Positions 15,265-23,948 of a DNA stretch of 64,000 nt are shown in pieces. Origin of the DNA: Streptomyces sp. SID8374. GTDB lineage: Bacteria; Actinomycetota; Actinomycetes; Streptomycetales; Streptomycetaceae. Position 1 is the first letter of the stretch, and every line of letters starts with the position of its first letter. The stretch spans positions 4,836,001 to 4,900,000 of the forward strand of contig NZ_WWGH01000001.1 of assembly GCF_009865135.1 (NCBI RefSeq), in the 5' to 3' direction. A program made the position numbers and the translations under genes. Below the pieces are notes generated by a model, which did not search any database, was not told the origin of the DNA, and worked only from the letters and a program-made list of their open reading frames with translations.

Positions 15265-16026
15265 CTAGGCGGGCTCCAGCGCGATGTTGACCTTCTCGCC
15301 GATCCGGCGGTAGCCGATGCTCGCGTAGATCCGTTCCACATCGGCGTCGCCCGGCTCCAGCCAGACGGCCCGGCACCCCTGGTCCAGGGCCCGTTCGGTC
15401 AGCCAGGCGGAGAGCGCGGCGCCGATGCCCCGGCGGCGGAAGGGGGCGGCGACCGCTAGGCCGACCAGTTCGCTGAGGCGGTCGATCGGGACGGAGCAGC
15501 CGCCCGCCCCGGCCGGTGCGCCGTCCAGGACCGCCAGGGCGGCGACCCCGTCACCGGCCGCCGCCGAGCGCAGCCAGGTGATGGTGCCCAGCTCGGGTTC
15601 GCCCTCGCCGCCGAAGCCGTGGTGCTGGACGCGGGCGGCGTCGAGGAAGTCCGTCCCGGTGGCGGGCACGGCGATGCGGAGGCCGTCGACCGGCTTCGGC
15701 GTACGAAGGTCCGCGCGGTCGCAGACGAGCAGCGGGGCCCGGCTCTCCACGGTGAACCCGGCGGCCAGCAGGGCCGGTTCGACGGCCGGGGCCCAGGAGG
15801 GCAGGAACTCCAGGCGCGGCAGCCGCTCCCGCTCCCGGAACGCGGCGACCAGGGCCGCCACGTCGTCCGCCGTGGGTTCCGCGTCCTGGTCGGGGATGGC
15901 GAAGTTGGCGTACTTCAGCTCCCAGCCCGGGTTGTACCGGACGGTGAACGGGCCCACCCGGTAGTGGGTGGGGGTGCGCAGCGTGAGCGTGCGGGCGTAA
16001 TCCTGGACGGCGTTCGCCATCGGCAT
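15265..16026 (-). CDS. GNAT-family N-acetyltransferase
   Basis: The 253-residue protein has a C-terminal GNAT fold with the acetyl-CoA pyrophosphate loop AAPFRRRGIGAALSAWL (Q/RxxGxG/A form) and the late strand/helix block GCRAVWLEPGDADVERIYASIGY. The N-terminal half (residues 1-110) is a degenerate GNAT-like or accessory domain, so this may be a tandem two-lobed enzyme. The substrate is unknown. The ATG at 16026 has AAGGAA 7 nt upstream; the ATG two codons later is less well placed. It is convergent with the response regulator. Confidence 0.78.
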   Translation of the reverse strand: MPMANAVQDYARTLTLRTPTHYRVGPFTVRYNPGWELKYANFAIPDQDAEPTADDVAALVAAFRERERLPRLEFLPSWAPAVEPALLAAGFTVESRAPLLVCDRADLRTPKPVDGLRIAVPATGTDFLDAARVQHHGFGGEGEPELGTITWLRSAAAGDGVAALAVLDGAPAGAGGCSVPIDRLSELVGLAVAAPFRRRGIGAALSAWLTERALDQGCRAVWLEPGDADVERIYASIGYRRIGEKVNIALEPA

Positions 16027-16066
16027 ACGGGAGTTCCTTCGGCGGGAGAGGGACCGGCGCCGGGGA

Positions 16067-17167
16067 CTATGCCACCCGGGTCGCTCCGGCGAAAGGCATT
16101 TGATCGATGGGCGCGATCCGCACCGGTGCTCCGGGGCGCGGGGCGTGGATCATCTGGCCGCCGCCGATGTAGAGGCCGACGTGGCTGATGCCCGAGTAGA
16201 AGAAGACCAGGTCGCCGGGGGCCAGTTCGGAGCGGGATACCCGCCGGCCCGCGTTGATCTGGGTGTAGGTGGTGCGGGGCAGGCTGACGCCCGCCGCCTG
16301 CCAGGCCGCCTGGGTCAGCCCGGAGCAGTCGAAGGCGTTGGGGCCGGTCGCACCCCAGACGTACGGCTTGCCGATCGCCCCGTGCGCGAAGGAGACGGCC
16401 CGGGCCGCCCGGGAGTTGGGGGCGGCGGCCGAGGCGCGGGGTGCCGAGCGGTCGGCGTGGGCGGTGGAGCGGGCGGCGGGGGTCGCGGGGCCGCCGCCGT
16501 GGGCCGCGTCGGCCGAGCGCTCGTACGCGGCGCGCTCGGCGGCGGTGAGGGTGGCCAGGAGCGTGCGGGCGTCGGCCAGCTTGGTCCGGATCGCCGTGCG
16601 GTGTTCTTGCAGCTCAGCCCGGCGGGCGGCGAGCGCTGCGGTCTCCTGGTCGGCGCGGGCCTTGACCCGGGCGATGCCGGAGAGCTGGCGCCGGATGGAG
16701 CTGAGCAGGCTCGCCTGCCGGTCGCCCGCCCGGTCGAGGTGGGCGGCGCGCTCCAGGTAGCTGTCGGGGTCCGAGGAGAGCGCCAGCTGTACGGCGGGGT
16801 CGAGGGCGCCGGTGCGGTACTGGGCGGTGGCCATCGAACCGAGCGTGTGGCGGGCGGTGTTGAGGCGGTCGGTGCGGCGGGCGGCCTCGTCGGCCAGGGT
16901 GTCGACCGCCTTGGTGGCGGCGGCCTCCTTCTCCTTCGCCCCGTTGTACTTCTCGGTGGCGACCTCGGCGTCGTGGTAGAGCCGGTCGACCTTGGCGCGG
17001 ACCTGGGCGGCGGTGGGCGCGGGCTCGGCGGGTGCGGCGCCGGCGCCGGTGGCCGAGGTGGCGGTGGCGGCCCCGGCGAGCGCCAGGGTGGCGGCGGTGC
17101 GGGCAGCAGGGCCGGTGAAGGGGCGCTGCTTGGGTTTCCGGTGAGCGGATTTCCGGTGCGCGGCCAC
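16067..17167 (-). CDS. Secreted NlpC/P60 endopeptidase (peptidoglycan hydrolase)
   Basis: The 366-residue protein has a Lys/Arg-rich start, a hydrophobic export segment and an AGAAPAEPAP cleavage region near residue 45. A long coiled-coil domain follows (residues 55-210), then a linker and a C-terminal NlpC/P60 domain. The catalytic Cys lies in NAFDCSGLTQAAW, the His in ISHVGLYIGGG and the third polar His in QMIHAPRPG. This matches RipA-like D,L-endopeptidases that cut stem peptides. The GTG at 17167 has AGGAAGG about 11 nt upstream. It is a paralogue of the gene at 17837-19048 but lacks a visible riboswitch. Confidence 0.9.
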   Translation of the reverse strand: MAAHRKSAHRKPKQRPFTGPAARTAATLALAGAATATSATGAGAAPAEPAPTAAQVRAKVDRLYHDAEVATEKYNGAKEKEAAATKAVDTLADEAARRTDRLNTARHTLGSMATAQYRTGALDPAVQLALSSDPDSYLERAAHLDRAGDRQASLLSSIRRQLSGIARVKARADQETAALAARRAELQEHRTAIRTKLADARTLLATLTAAERAAYERSADAAHGGGPATPAARSTAHADRSAPRASAAAPNSRAARAVSFAHGAIGKPYVWGATGPNAFDCSGLTQAAWQAAGVSLPRTTYTQINAGRRVSRSELAPGDLVFFYSGISHVGLYIGGGQMIHAPRPGAPVRIAPIDQMPFAGATRVA

Positions 17168-17432
17168 GGGGGCGGCATCCTTCCTGTCGGCTGCCCGCCG
17201 GGGGATACCGGCAGGCCCGCCAGGGACGCTAATCCGGGCGCACGGAAAAGGTTCGCCATGACAGCTATTGCCCGGATGTGACGTTTCTTCGTCGCCGAAT
17301 GACCGGAGACGCGGAGACGGAACTGATCATTCCGGCAGGTTCGGGCGCGGGGCGGACAGTTCCGGCGAAGGGCCGGAGAAAGGCTTACCTCACTGATCGG
17401 CGACGCTCTGGCCATGGCTAGGCTCCGGAGCC

Positions 17433-17786
17433 ATGAACGCACTCATCGGCGTCTTGGTCGCCCTGCACATCGTCGGCATCGCCTCCCTGCTGGGCGGCTT
17501 CCTGACCCAGATGAAGGCCATGGGCGCGGGCACCGCACGCTTCGTCCCCGCCATGCTGCACGGCGCCCTGACCATGCTGGTCACCGGCGTCGCCCTGGTC
17601 GGGCTCAACCAGGCCGACGACCAGGCCGTCAACAACATCAAGATCGGCGTGAAGCTGGCGCTCCTCGTCGTCATCCTCGCGCTCGTCTACGTCAAGCGGG
17701 ACGAGGAGAAGGTGGAGAAGGGCGCGTTCGCGGCGGTCGGGGCCCTGACGGTCGCCAACATCTTCATCGCGACCCTCTGGACCTGA
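17433..17786 (+). CDS. Small integral membrane protein (four helices)
   Basis: The 117-residue protein has four hydrophobic segments (LIGVLVALHIVGIASLLGGF, AMLHGALTMLVTGVALVGL, VKLALLVVILALVYVK, AVGALTVANIFIATLW) with short loops. Its size and pattern recall small DUF2269/SirB-like membrane proteins, but I do not recognise the family. It lies alone between the two NlpC/P60 genes on the opposite strand, convergent with the second, with which it shares a terminator. Confidence 0.75.
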   Translation: MNALIGVLVALHIVGIASLLGGFLTQMKAMGAGTARFVPAMLHGALTMLVTGVALVGLNQADDQAVNNIKIGVKLALLVVILALVYVKRDEEKVEKGAFAAVGALTVANIFIATLWT

Positions 17787-17795
17787 GGGACCCCG

Positions 17796-17824
17796 GGGGT
17801 GGCCACCGGTCAGGCGGCCACCCC
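17796..17824. terminator. Shared terminator hairpin
   Basis: GGGGTGGCC at 17796-17804 pairs with GGCCACCCC at 17816-17824 across an 11-nt loop. It sits 10 nt after the plus-strand stop and 12 nt after the minus-strand stop, so it can serve both convergent genes. Confidence 0.65.
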
Positions 17825-17836
17825 TGCTCCCCGGCG

Positions 17837-19048
17837 CTACGCCGGACGCACGCTGCCGTAGATCGGCATGTAGTAGATCGACTCCTCGCGGACGTTCGCC
17901 CCCGGCTTCGGGGCGTGGATCATCATCCCGTCGCCCTTGTAGATGCCGACGTGGCTGATGTCGTCGTAGAAGAAGACCAGGTCCCCGGGCTGGAGGTCCG
18001 ACGTGGCGACCCGCGTGCCCACCTTCACCTGGTCCCAGGTGGTCCGGGGCAGCGTCACCCCCGCCTCCCGCCAGGCCGCCTGGGTCAGCCCCGAGCAGTC
18101 GTACGAGGCCGGGCCCGAGGCCCCCCACACGTACGGCTTGCCGATCTGGGCGCGGGCGAAGGCCAGCACCTTCTCGGCCTTGGCGGCGTAGCCGCTGCCC
18201 GCTCCGGTCCCCGAGCCCGTGCCCGTACCGGACCCCGGGCTCGTCCCCGTACCCGTACCGCTGCCGGAACCGGAACCGCTGTCCCCGTCCGACTCCTTGG
18301 CGGCCTCCTCGCGGGCCTTCTTCTCCGCCGCCTCGCGCTCCTTGGCCTCGGCGGCCTGGCGGCGGGCCAGCTTCTCCGCCTTCTCCTTCGCCTCGGCCTC
18401 CTTCTTGCGCTCCAGCTCCGCCAGCCGCGCCTTCTCCTCGGCGGTCAGCTTCGAGAGCAGGGACCGGGCCTCGGTGAGCTTCGTCTGCACCTTCTGCTTG
18501 CTGGAGCGCAGGGTGGCCTGGGTCTCGGTGAGCGACTCCAGGCTCTTCACGGCCTCCGCGCGCTTCTTCGACGCGGCGGCCTGCTGCTCACGGAAGTCGT
18601 CGACGGCCTTCTGCTGCCGCTCCGTCGACCGGCTCATCACCTGGTTCTGGTCGAAGTACGCCTGCGGGTCGTCCGCCAGGAAGAAGGTCGCGGTGGGCGC
18701 GATGCCGCCGGTGCGGTACTGCGCGGCCGCGTAGGACCCCAGCTCCCGGCGGGCCTCGTTGATCTTCTCGGTCCGCTTCGCCACATCGGAGAGCAGTGTG
18801 TCGACCTTGGCGCGCTGGGCGGTGGAGGCGGCCTTCGCCCGGTTGTACTGCTGGGTCGCGCTGCCCGCCTGCCGGTAGAGCTCGTCGACCTTCTTCTGGA
18901 CGTCCTCGATGGCCGGCTTCGGCTCGGCGGGGGCGGCGGTCGCGCTCTGCGTGGAGAGCAGCGTCACAGAGGCCAGCGCGGCCGTCGTGAACCCGACGGC
19001 GGGGGTGGTGGTGCGCACCTTCGTGCGCGGCTTGCGATGCGATGCCAA
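17837..19048 (-). CDS. Secreted NlpC/P60 endopeptidase under c-di-AMP riboswitch control
   Basis: The 403-residue protein has an export signal (TTPAVGFTTAALASVTLL, cleavage near ATAAPAEP), a long Lys/Glu-rich coiled coil (residues 40-240), a Gly/Ser/Thr linker and a C-terminal NlpC/P60 domain. Catalytic residues lie in SYDCSGLTQAAW, ISHVGIYKGDG and MIHAPKPG. The start is set by the ribosome site: AAGGAG at 19063-19058 abuts the ATG at 19057 with no spacer, so initiation must use the TTG at 19048, 9 nt away, giving MASHRKPRTK. A ydaO-type riboswitch precedes it, matching control of cell-wall hydrolases by c-di-AMP in streptomycetes. Confidence 0.9.
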   Translation of the reverse strand: MASHRKPRTKVRTTTPAVGFTTAALASVTLLSTQSATAAPAEPKPAIEDVQKKVDELYRQAGSATQQYNRAKAASTAQRAKVDTLLSDVAKRTEKINEARRELGSYAAAQYRTGGIAPTATFFLADDPQAYFDQNQVMSRSTERQQKAVDDFREQQAAASKKRAEAVKSLESLTETQATLRSSKQKVQTKLTEARSLLSKLTAEEKARLAELERKKEAEAKEKAEKLARRQAAEAKEREAAEKKAREEAAKESDGDSGSGSGSGTGTGTSPGSGTGTGSGTGAGSGYAAKAEKVLAFARAQIGKPYVWGASGPASYDCSGLTQAAWREAGVTLPRTTWDQVKVGTRVATSDLQPGDLVFFYDDISHVGIYKGDGMMIHAPKPGANVREESIYYMPIYGSVRPA

Positions 19049-19068
19049 GACCGGCATCTCCTTCCGTG

Positions 19069-19215
19069 GACCGCCTACCGGGTTAGCTGTCGGGTTCGGA
19101 CGGAACGGAAGGCTGTCCTACGGTCCGGATGCGAGCGTACGGACCGATTCACCCCGGTTGTGCGTGTGGGTCCCCGGTTCCGAACTACCGGGAGGGCAGC
19201 ACGGATTCGGCAGAG
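19069..19215 (-). promoter_or_regulatory. ydaO/yuaA-type c-di-AMP riboswitch
   Basis: The minus-strand leader contains, in order, GCCGAATCCGTG, GGTAGTTCGGAACCGGGGA, CCGGGGTGAATCGGTCCG and, just before the gene, CGACAGCTAACCCGGTAGGC. These are the conserved blocks of the ydaO class, whose ligand is c-di-AMP, in the order seen upstream of streptomycete resuscitation factors and NlpC/P60 genes. It ends about 20 nt before the TTG start. High c-di-AMP should turn expression off; this is known for the class, not shown here. The remaining 19216-19481 stretch holds only the pcrA promoter region. Confidence 0.85.
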
Positions 19216-19481
19216 GTGACCGTGAGACGCGGGTCGTCTCAGGGAGATTACGGATCACCTGACCGAGCACGCTAGCCAACGCGTGGCACCGCTGGGAAGG
19301 AGGATGAGCGATATGCCCGATACATTTTCGTGACCTTTTCGGATCAGGGGCCCCGTACCCCCTCCGACCGGGCACTCCTTCACGGAACGTGAGAGTCCGC
19401 TCTCCGTGCGTACGGCCGGGAACGACCGCTTCCGGCCTTCGGCCGAACGTTGTCGGTGCGGCCCCCTAGACTCGGATGGCG

Positions 19482-21923
19482 ATGAGCAGCCTCTTTGACG
19501 ACAGTTTCCTGACCGGCCTCCAGTCCGCGGAGGACGGCCCGCCGCCTCCCCCCGAGGACCACGCACCCGAAGCGGTGCCGGAGGGTCTCTTCGAGGGTGT
19601 CTTCGACGCGCCCCCGCCGCCCCGGGACGGGTATTACCGGGACGGCCACCCGCGCCCCGTGATCGACGCCGCGGCGCTGCTGGACGGGCTGAACACCGAG
19701 CAGCGCGCCGCCGTCGTGCACGCCGGGTCCCCGCTGCTCATCGTCGCCGGGGCCGGCTCCGGCAAGACCCGGGTGCTGACCCACCGCATCGCCCACCTGC
19801 TGGCCGAGCGCGGGGTGCACCCGGGGCAGATTCTCGCGATCACCTTCACCAACAAGGCCGCGGGCGAGATGAAGGAGCGCGTGGAGCAGCTGGTGGGCCC
19901 GCGCGCCAACGCCATGTGGGTCATGACCTTCCACAGCGCGTGCGTCCGCATCCTGCGCCGCGAGTCGAAGAAGCTCGGCTTCACCTCGTCGTTCTCGATC
20001 TACGACGCCGCCGATTCCAAGCGGCTGATGGCCCTGGTCTGCCGCGATCTCGACCTGGACCCCAAGCGCTACCCGCCGAAGTCCTTCACCGCCAAGGTCT
20101 CCAACCTCAAGAACGAGCTCATCGACGAGGAGACCTTCGCCGGGCAGGCAGCGGATGGTTTCGAGAAGACCCTGGCCCAGGCGTACGCGCTTTACCAGGC
20201 CCGGCTGCGCGAGGCCAACGCGCTGGACTTCGACGACATCATCATGACGACGGTCCACCTCCTCCAGGCCTTCCCGGACGTGGCCGAGCACTACCGCCGC
20301 CGCTTCCGCCACGTCCTGGTCGACGAGTACCAGGACACCAACCACGCCCAGTACACGCTGGTACGGGAGCTGGTCGGCCCGTCCGGAGAGGCCGCCGACG
20401 CTCCGGCCGAGCTGTGCGTCGTCGGTGACGCGGACCAGTCGATCTACGCCTTCCGCGGCGCGACCATCCGCAACATCCTCCAGTTCGAGGAGGACTACCC
20501 CGACGCGAAGACAATCCTCCTGGAGCAGAACTACCGCTCCACGCAGACGATCCTCTCCGCTGCCAACGCCGTCATCGAGCGCAACGAGAGCCGCCGCCCG
20601 AAGAACCTGTGGACCAACGCAGGCTCCGGCGCCCGCATCACCGGCTATGTGGCCGACACCGAGCACGACGAGGCGCAGTTCGTCGCCGACGAGATCGACC
20701 GGCTCACCGACGCGGGCGACGCCAAGGCGGGCGACGTCGCCGTCTTCTACCGGACCAACGCCCAGTCCCGTGTCTTCGAAGAGATCTTCATCCGCGTCGG
20801 CCTGCCCTACAAGGTCGTCGGCGGTGTGCGCTTCTACGAGCGCAAGGAGGTCCGGGACGTCCTGGCGTACCTCCGCGTCCTCGCCAACCCCGAGGACACC
20901 GTCCCGCTGCGCCGCATCCTCAACGTGCCCAAGCGCGGCATCGGCGACCGCGCCGAGGCCATGATCGACGCCCTGTCGATGCGCGAGAAGATCTCCTTCC
21001 CGCAGGCGCTGCGCCGCGTCGACGAGGCGTACGGCATGGCCGCCCGCTCCTCCAACGCCGTCAAGCGCTTCAACACGCTGATGGAGGAGCTCCGTACGAT
21101 CGTCGAGTCCGGCGCCGGACCCGCCGTCGTGCTGGAAGCCGTCCTGGAGCGCACGGGCTATCTCGCCGAGCTCCAGGCCTCCACGGACCCGCAGGACGAG
21201 ACCCGTATCGAGAACCTCCAGGAACTCGCCGCCGTCGCCCTGGAGTTCGAGCAGGAGCGCGGCGACGAGGAGGGCACCGGCACGCTCGCGGAGTTCCTGG
21301 AGAAGGTCGCGCTGGTCGCCGACTCGGACCAGATTCCCGACGAGGACGAGGACGGCTCCGGCGTCATCACGCTGATGACCCTGCACACGGCGAAGGGCCT
21401 GGAGTTCCCGGTCGTCTTCCTCACCGGCATGGAGGACGGCGTCTTCCCGCACATGCGGGCCCTCGGCCAGACCAAGGAGCTGGAGGAGGAGCGGCGCCTC
21501 GCGTACGTGGGCATCACCCGCGCCCGTGAGCGCCTCTACCTGACCCGGGCCGCGATGCGCAGCGCCTGGGGCCAGCCCTCGTACAACCCGCCCTCGCGGT
21601 TCCTGGAGGAGATCCCGGAAGCGCACCTGGAGTGGAAGCGCAAGGGCCCGATGGCGGCCCCGGCCGGACCCACCTCGGGCATCACGTCCTCGCTCTCCTC
21701 CTCGCGCTCGCGCTCCGGCCCCTCGGGCTTCGCGACCCGGCGCGGTACGGAGAAGCCCACGGTCACACTGGTGGTCGGGGACCGGGTCACGCACGACCAG
21801 TTCGGGCTCGGCACGGTGACGGCCGTCGAGGGGTTCGGCGACCAGGCCAAGGCGACGGTGGACTTCGGCGACGAGCGCCCGAAGAAGCTGCTCCTGCGGT
21901 ACGCACCGGTCGAGAAGCTGTAG
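19482..21923 (+). CDS. pcrA: ATP-dependent DNA helicase PcrA (UvrD/Rep, SF1A)
   Basis: The 813-residue helicase carries all SF1A motifs in order: Q motif LNTEQRAAVVH, Walker A AGAGSGKTRVL, Ia FTNKAAGEMKERV, Walker B/II VDEYQDTN, III GDADQSIYAFRGA, IV EQNYRSTQ, V TLHTAKGLEFPVVFL and VI VGITRARERLYLT. The C-terminal 50 residues form the Tudor-like RNA polymerase-binding domain (GDRVTHDQFGLGTVTAV). It unwinds DNA 3'-5' in repair and transcription-conflict resolution. Neither ATG (19476, 19482) has a ribosome site. TAGACT at 19467-19472 lies 9 nt before 19482, so a leaderless start at 19482 (MSSLFDDSF) is preferred. Confidence 0.95.
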   Translation: MSSLFDDSFLTGLQSAEDGPPPPPEDHAPEAVPEGLFEGVFDAPPPPRDGYYRDGHPRPVIDAAALLDGLNTEQRAAVVHAGSPLLIVAGAGSGKTRVLTHRIAHLLAERGVHPGQILAITFTNKAAGEMKERVEQLVGPRANAMWVMTFHSACVRILRRESKKLGFTSSFSIYDAADSKRLMALVCRDLDLDPKRYPPKSFTAKVSNLKNELIDEETFAGQAADGFEKTLAQAYALYQARLREANALDFDDIIMTTVHLLQAFPDVAEHYRRRFRHVLVDEYQDTNHAQYTLVRELVGPSGEAADAPAELCVVGDADQSIYAFRGATIRNILQFEEDYPDAKTILLEQNYRSTQTILSAANAVIERNESRRPKNLWTNAGSGARITGYVADTEHDEAQFVADEIDRLTDAGDAKAGDVAVFYRTNAQSRVFEEIFIRVGLPYKVVGGVRFYERKEVRDVLAYLRVLANPEDTVPLRRILNVPKRGIGDRAEAMIDALSMREKISFPQALRRVDEAYGMAARSSNAVKRFNTLMEELRTIVESGAGPAVVLEAVLERTGYLAELQASTDPQDETRIENLQELAAVALEFEQERGDEEGTGTLAEFLEKVALVADSDQIPDEDEDGSGVITLMTLHTAKGLEFPVVFLTGMEDGVFPHMRALGQTKELEEERRLAYVGITRARERLYLTRAAMRSAWGQPSYNPPSRFLEEIPEAHLEWKRKGPMAAPAGPTSGITSSLSSSRSRSGPSGFATRRGTEKPTVTLVVGDRVTHDQFGLGTVTAVEGFGDQAKATVDFGDERPKKLLLRYAPVEKL

Positions 21924-21936
21924 GAGGACGTACGCG

Positions 21937-21975
21937 AGAGGGGCGGGACGGCTGTCGAAGCCGTCCCGCCCCTCT
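21937..21975. terminator. Shared terminator of pcrA and the M23 peptidase gene
   Basis: A perfect 16-bp stem (21937-21952 with 21960-21975) and a TGTCGAA loop sit between the convergent stops, followed on the plus strand by TTGTCG. Confidence 0.75.
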
Positions 21976-22010
21976 TGTCGTGTCGCTGTGAGGCCAGGCC
22001 AAGCCAGGCC

Positions 22011-23741
22011 TCAGGTCGGGTCGACGCCGTGGCTGCGCAGCCACGCCAGCGGGTCCACCGACGCGCCGCCGCCGGGGCGGACCTCGAAGTGCAGGTGCGG
22101 GCCGGTGGAGTTGCCCGAGCTGCCCGCGTACGCGATGACGTCGCCGGCCTTCACCGGGCCGGAGCGGATCTTGGTGCTGCTGAGGTGGCAGTACCAGGTC
22201 TCCGTGCCGTCGGCCATGGTCACGATCGCCATGTTGCCGTAGGCGCTGTTGTACTGGGTGCGCACGGTGCCGTCGGTCGCGGCCATCACCGGGGAGCCGT
22301 ATCCCACGGGGAAGTCGATGCCCGTGTGCACGGACATCCAGTTGACGCCCGCCTGGCCGTAGTAGGCGCTGAGCCCGTGCTGCTTGACCGGCAGGACGAA
22401 CTTGGGGCGCAGCGCCTCGCGGCGTGCGGCCTCCTCCTCGCGCTTCTTCTTCTCCTCGACCTGCCGCTGCTTGAGGTCGATGCGCTCCTGGGTGCGGCTC
22501 GCGCGCTGGCGGAAGTCGTCGCTGCCCTCGGAGAGCTGCTCCAGCTGGCTGTCCAGCTTGTTGTTCGCGGCGACCGGCTTGACCGTGCTCGGGTCGGCGA
22601 TGGCCAGCGAGGTGGTCTTCTCCTGCTTGTCGTCGTCGCTGATGCCGCTGACGGAGGCGGCCGCGATACCGGCGACGCTCATCACGCAGGCGGAGGGGAC
22701 CGCGACGGTCAGGAGGGCGGACCGCTTGGCGGGGCTGCGGCGGCGGGCCCGGTTGCGCGGGGCGGGGGCGCGGACCACGGTGCGGTCCACGGAGAGCGGG
22801 GCGGGGCCGGGGGCGCCGCCGTCGTCCGGCGCGGTGGCGGCCTCCGGGGCGAGGCCCTCTTCGTGCCCGGCTTCGTGGCCGACTCCGCGACCGGCCTCGT
22901 GAGCGGTTTCGTGATCGGCCTCGAAGCCGAATTCACGGCCGGCTTCGAGACCGCTGTCGAGGCCGCTGTCGTGACCGGTTCCGAGCTCGGATTCGATGAC
23001 GGGGAACTCGGCGGTGCCGCCCTCTTCGGGCGTCTGCTGTTCGTACAGCTGATGCGACGTCTGTTCGGGTTCGTACGCGGCGTCCCCGGGCGTGGCGCCG
23101 GTGTTCCAGGCGGTCGCGTCGTAGGCGCCGGTGTCGTACGTCCCCGTGTCGTACGCGCCGGTGTCGTACGCCCCGGTGGCATACGCGGTGGTGTCGTACG
23201 TGCCGGTCCCGTAGGCGTCCGTCCCGTACGAGCCGTCGGTCACGTAGGCGGTGCCTGTGCCTGTGCCTGTGCCGTACATGGCGGTGGCGTACGCGCCGGT
23301 GTCGTACCCGTCGCTCTCGTACGTGCCGCTCTCCGCCTCGTACGCGCCCGTCCCGTACGGCGCGGTGCCGTACGCGGCCGTGGTGAACCCGGCGGTGGGG
23401 AAGGCGCCCGTGTCGGCGGTCGCCCACTGGCCGGTCGTGTCGTGCTCGGCGGGCTGCTGCTGCCAGACCGGCGTCGCGCCGGTGTCCCACTGCTGGGCGG
23501 AGGCGTGCTCCGCCGGGGCGGCGTACGCGTCGTACGTGACGGTCTGCTGTGCGCCCGTGTCCCAGGCGGAGGAATCGTATGAGCCGGTCTGGGCACCATA
23601 AGAGGTGTCGTAACCGGAAGCCGCGTAGTCCGCGGTGTCGGAACCACCCGGGAGGGAACCGAAGAGCGGGTCGGTGTCGAAGCTGCCGGTCGATCGGGTG
23701 TCGTACCCGACGGGCCCGGCGTGGGGGTGCTGGTCGTTCAC
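22011..23741 (-). CDS. Membrane-anchored M23 (LytM) peptidase with a Tyr/Thr/Gly-rich N-terminal tail
   Basis: The 576-residue protein has about 335 residues of low-complexity sequence before its only hydrophobic segment. The tail contains many tandem YDTGAY/YGTGTY units, then Glu/Ala/Gly repeats. The segment RARRRSPAKR precedes the membrane helix, so the tail should be cytoplasmic. A coiled coil (QLSEGSDDFRQRASRTQERI) and a C-terminal M23 metallopeptidase follow, with zinc ligands in HTGIDFPVG and GPHLHFEVRPGG. It would cut peptidoglycan cross-bridges or activate amidases. The GTG at 23741 is placed by GAGAGAAG; longer frames add unlikely sequence. The lipase gene lies 207 nt upstream, and that gap has no gene. 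Confidence 0.85.
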   Translation of the reverse strand: MNDQHPHAGPVGYDTRSTGSFDTDPLFGSLPGGSDTADYAASGYDTSYGAQTGSYDSSAWDTGAQQTVTYDAYAAPAEHASAQQWDTGATPVWQQQPAEHDTTGQWATADTGAFPTAGFTTAAYGTAPYGTGAYEAESGTYESDGYDTGAYATAMYGTGTGTGTAYVTDGSYGTDAYGTGTYDTTAYATGAYDTGAYDTGTYDTGAYDATAWNTGATPGDAAYEPEQTSHQLYEQQTPEEGGTAEFPVIESELGTGHDSGLDSGLEAGREFGFEADHETAHEAGRGVGHEAGHEEGLAPEAATAPDDGGAPGPAPLSVDRTVVRAPAPRNRARRRSPAKRSALLTVAVPSACVMSVAGIAAASVSGISDDDKQEKTTSLAIADPSTVKPVAANNKLDSQLEQLSEGSDDFRQRASRTQERIDLKQRQVEEKKKREEEAARREALRPKFVLPVKQHGLSAYYGQAGVNWMSVHTGIDFPVGYGSPVMAATDGTVRTQYNSAYGNMAIVTMADGTETWYCHLSSTKIRSGPVKAGDVIAYAGSSGNSTGPHLHFEVRPGGGASVDPLAWLRSHGVDPT

Positions 23742-23948
23742 CAACTTCTCTCTCGCCTCGGCAGCAGGACTGTTCTGGGTCCCGGTGAGGGGGGTCCCAT
23801 GGGGGAAGCAGTGGCCGCGACTGTACCCGGCAGTATGTGAGGACGACAATCTTCGGCAGGTTTTGCGTCCTCAGGAAACGGGCAATCGGCCGTCTTTCGG
23901 TGGACGGCAGGCAGATGCTTGGCCCTATGTTCGAGAGTTGTTCTATTT

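Noticed and set aside
17168..17430. Possible second ydaO riboswitch upstream of the first NlpC/P60 gene
   Set aside because: None of the conserved blocks (GCTAACCCGGTAGG, GGGGTGAATC) are present on the minus strand.
19380..21794. 804-residue minus-strand frame opposite pcrA
   Set aside because: Low-complexity Gly/Asp/Val/Leu composition with no domain. pcrA motifs are complete on the plus strand.
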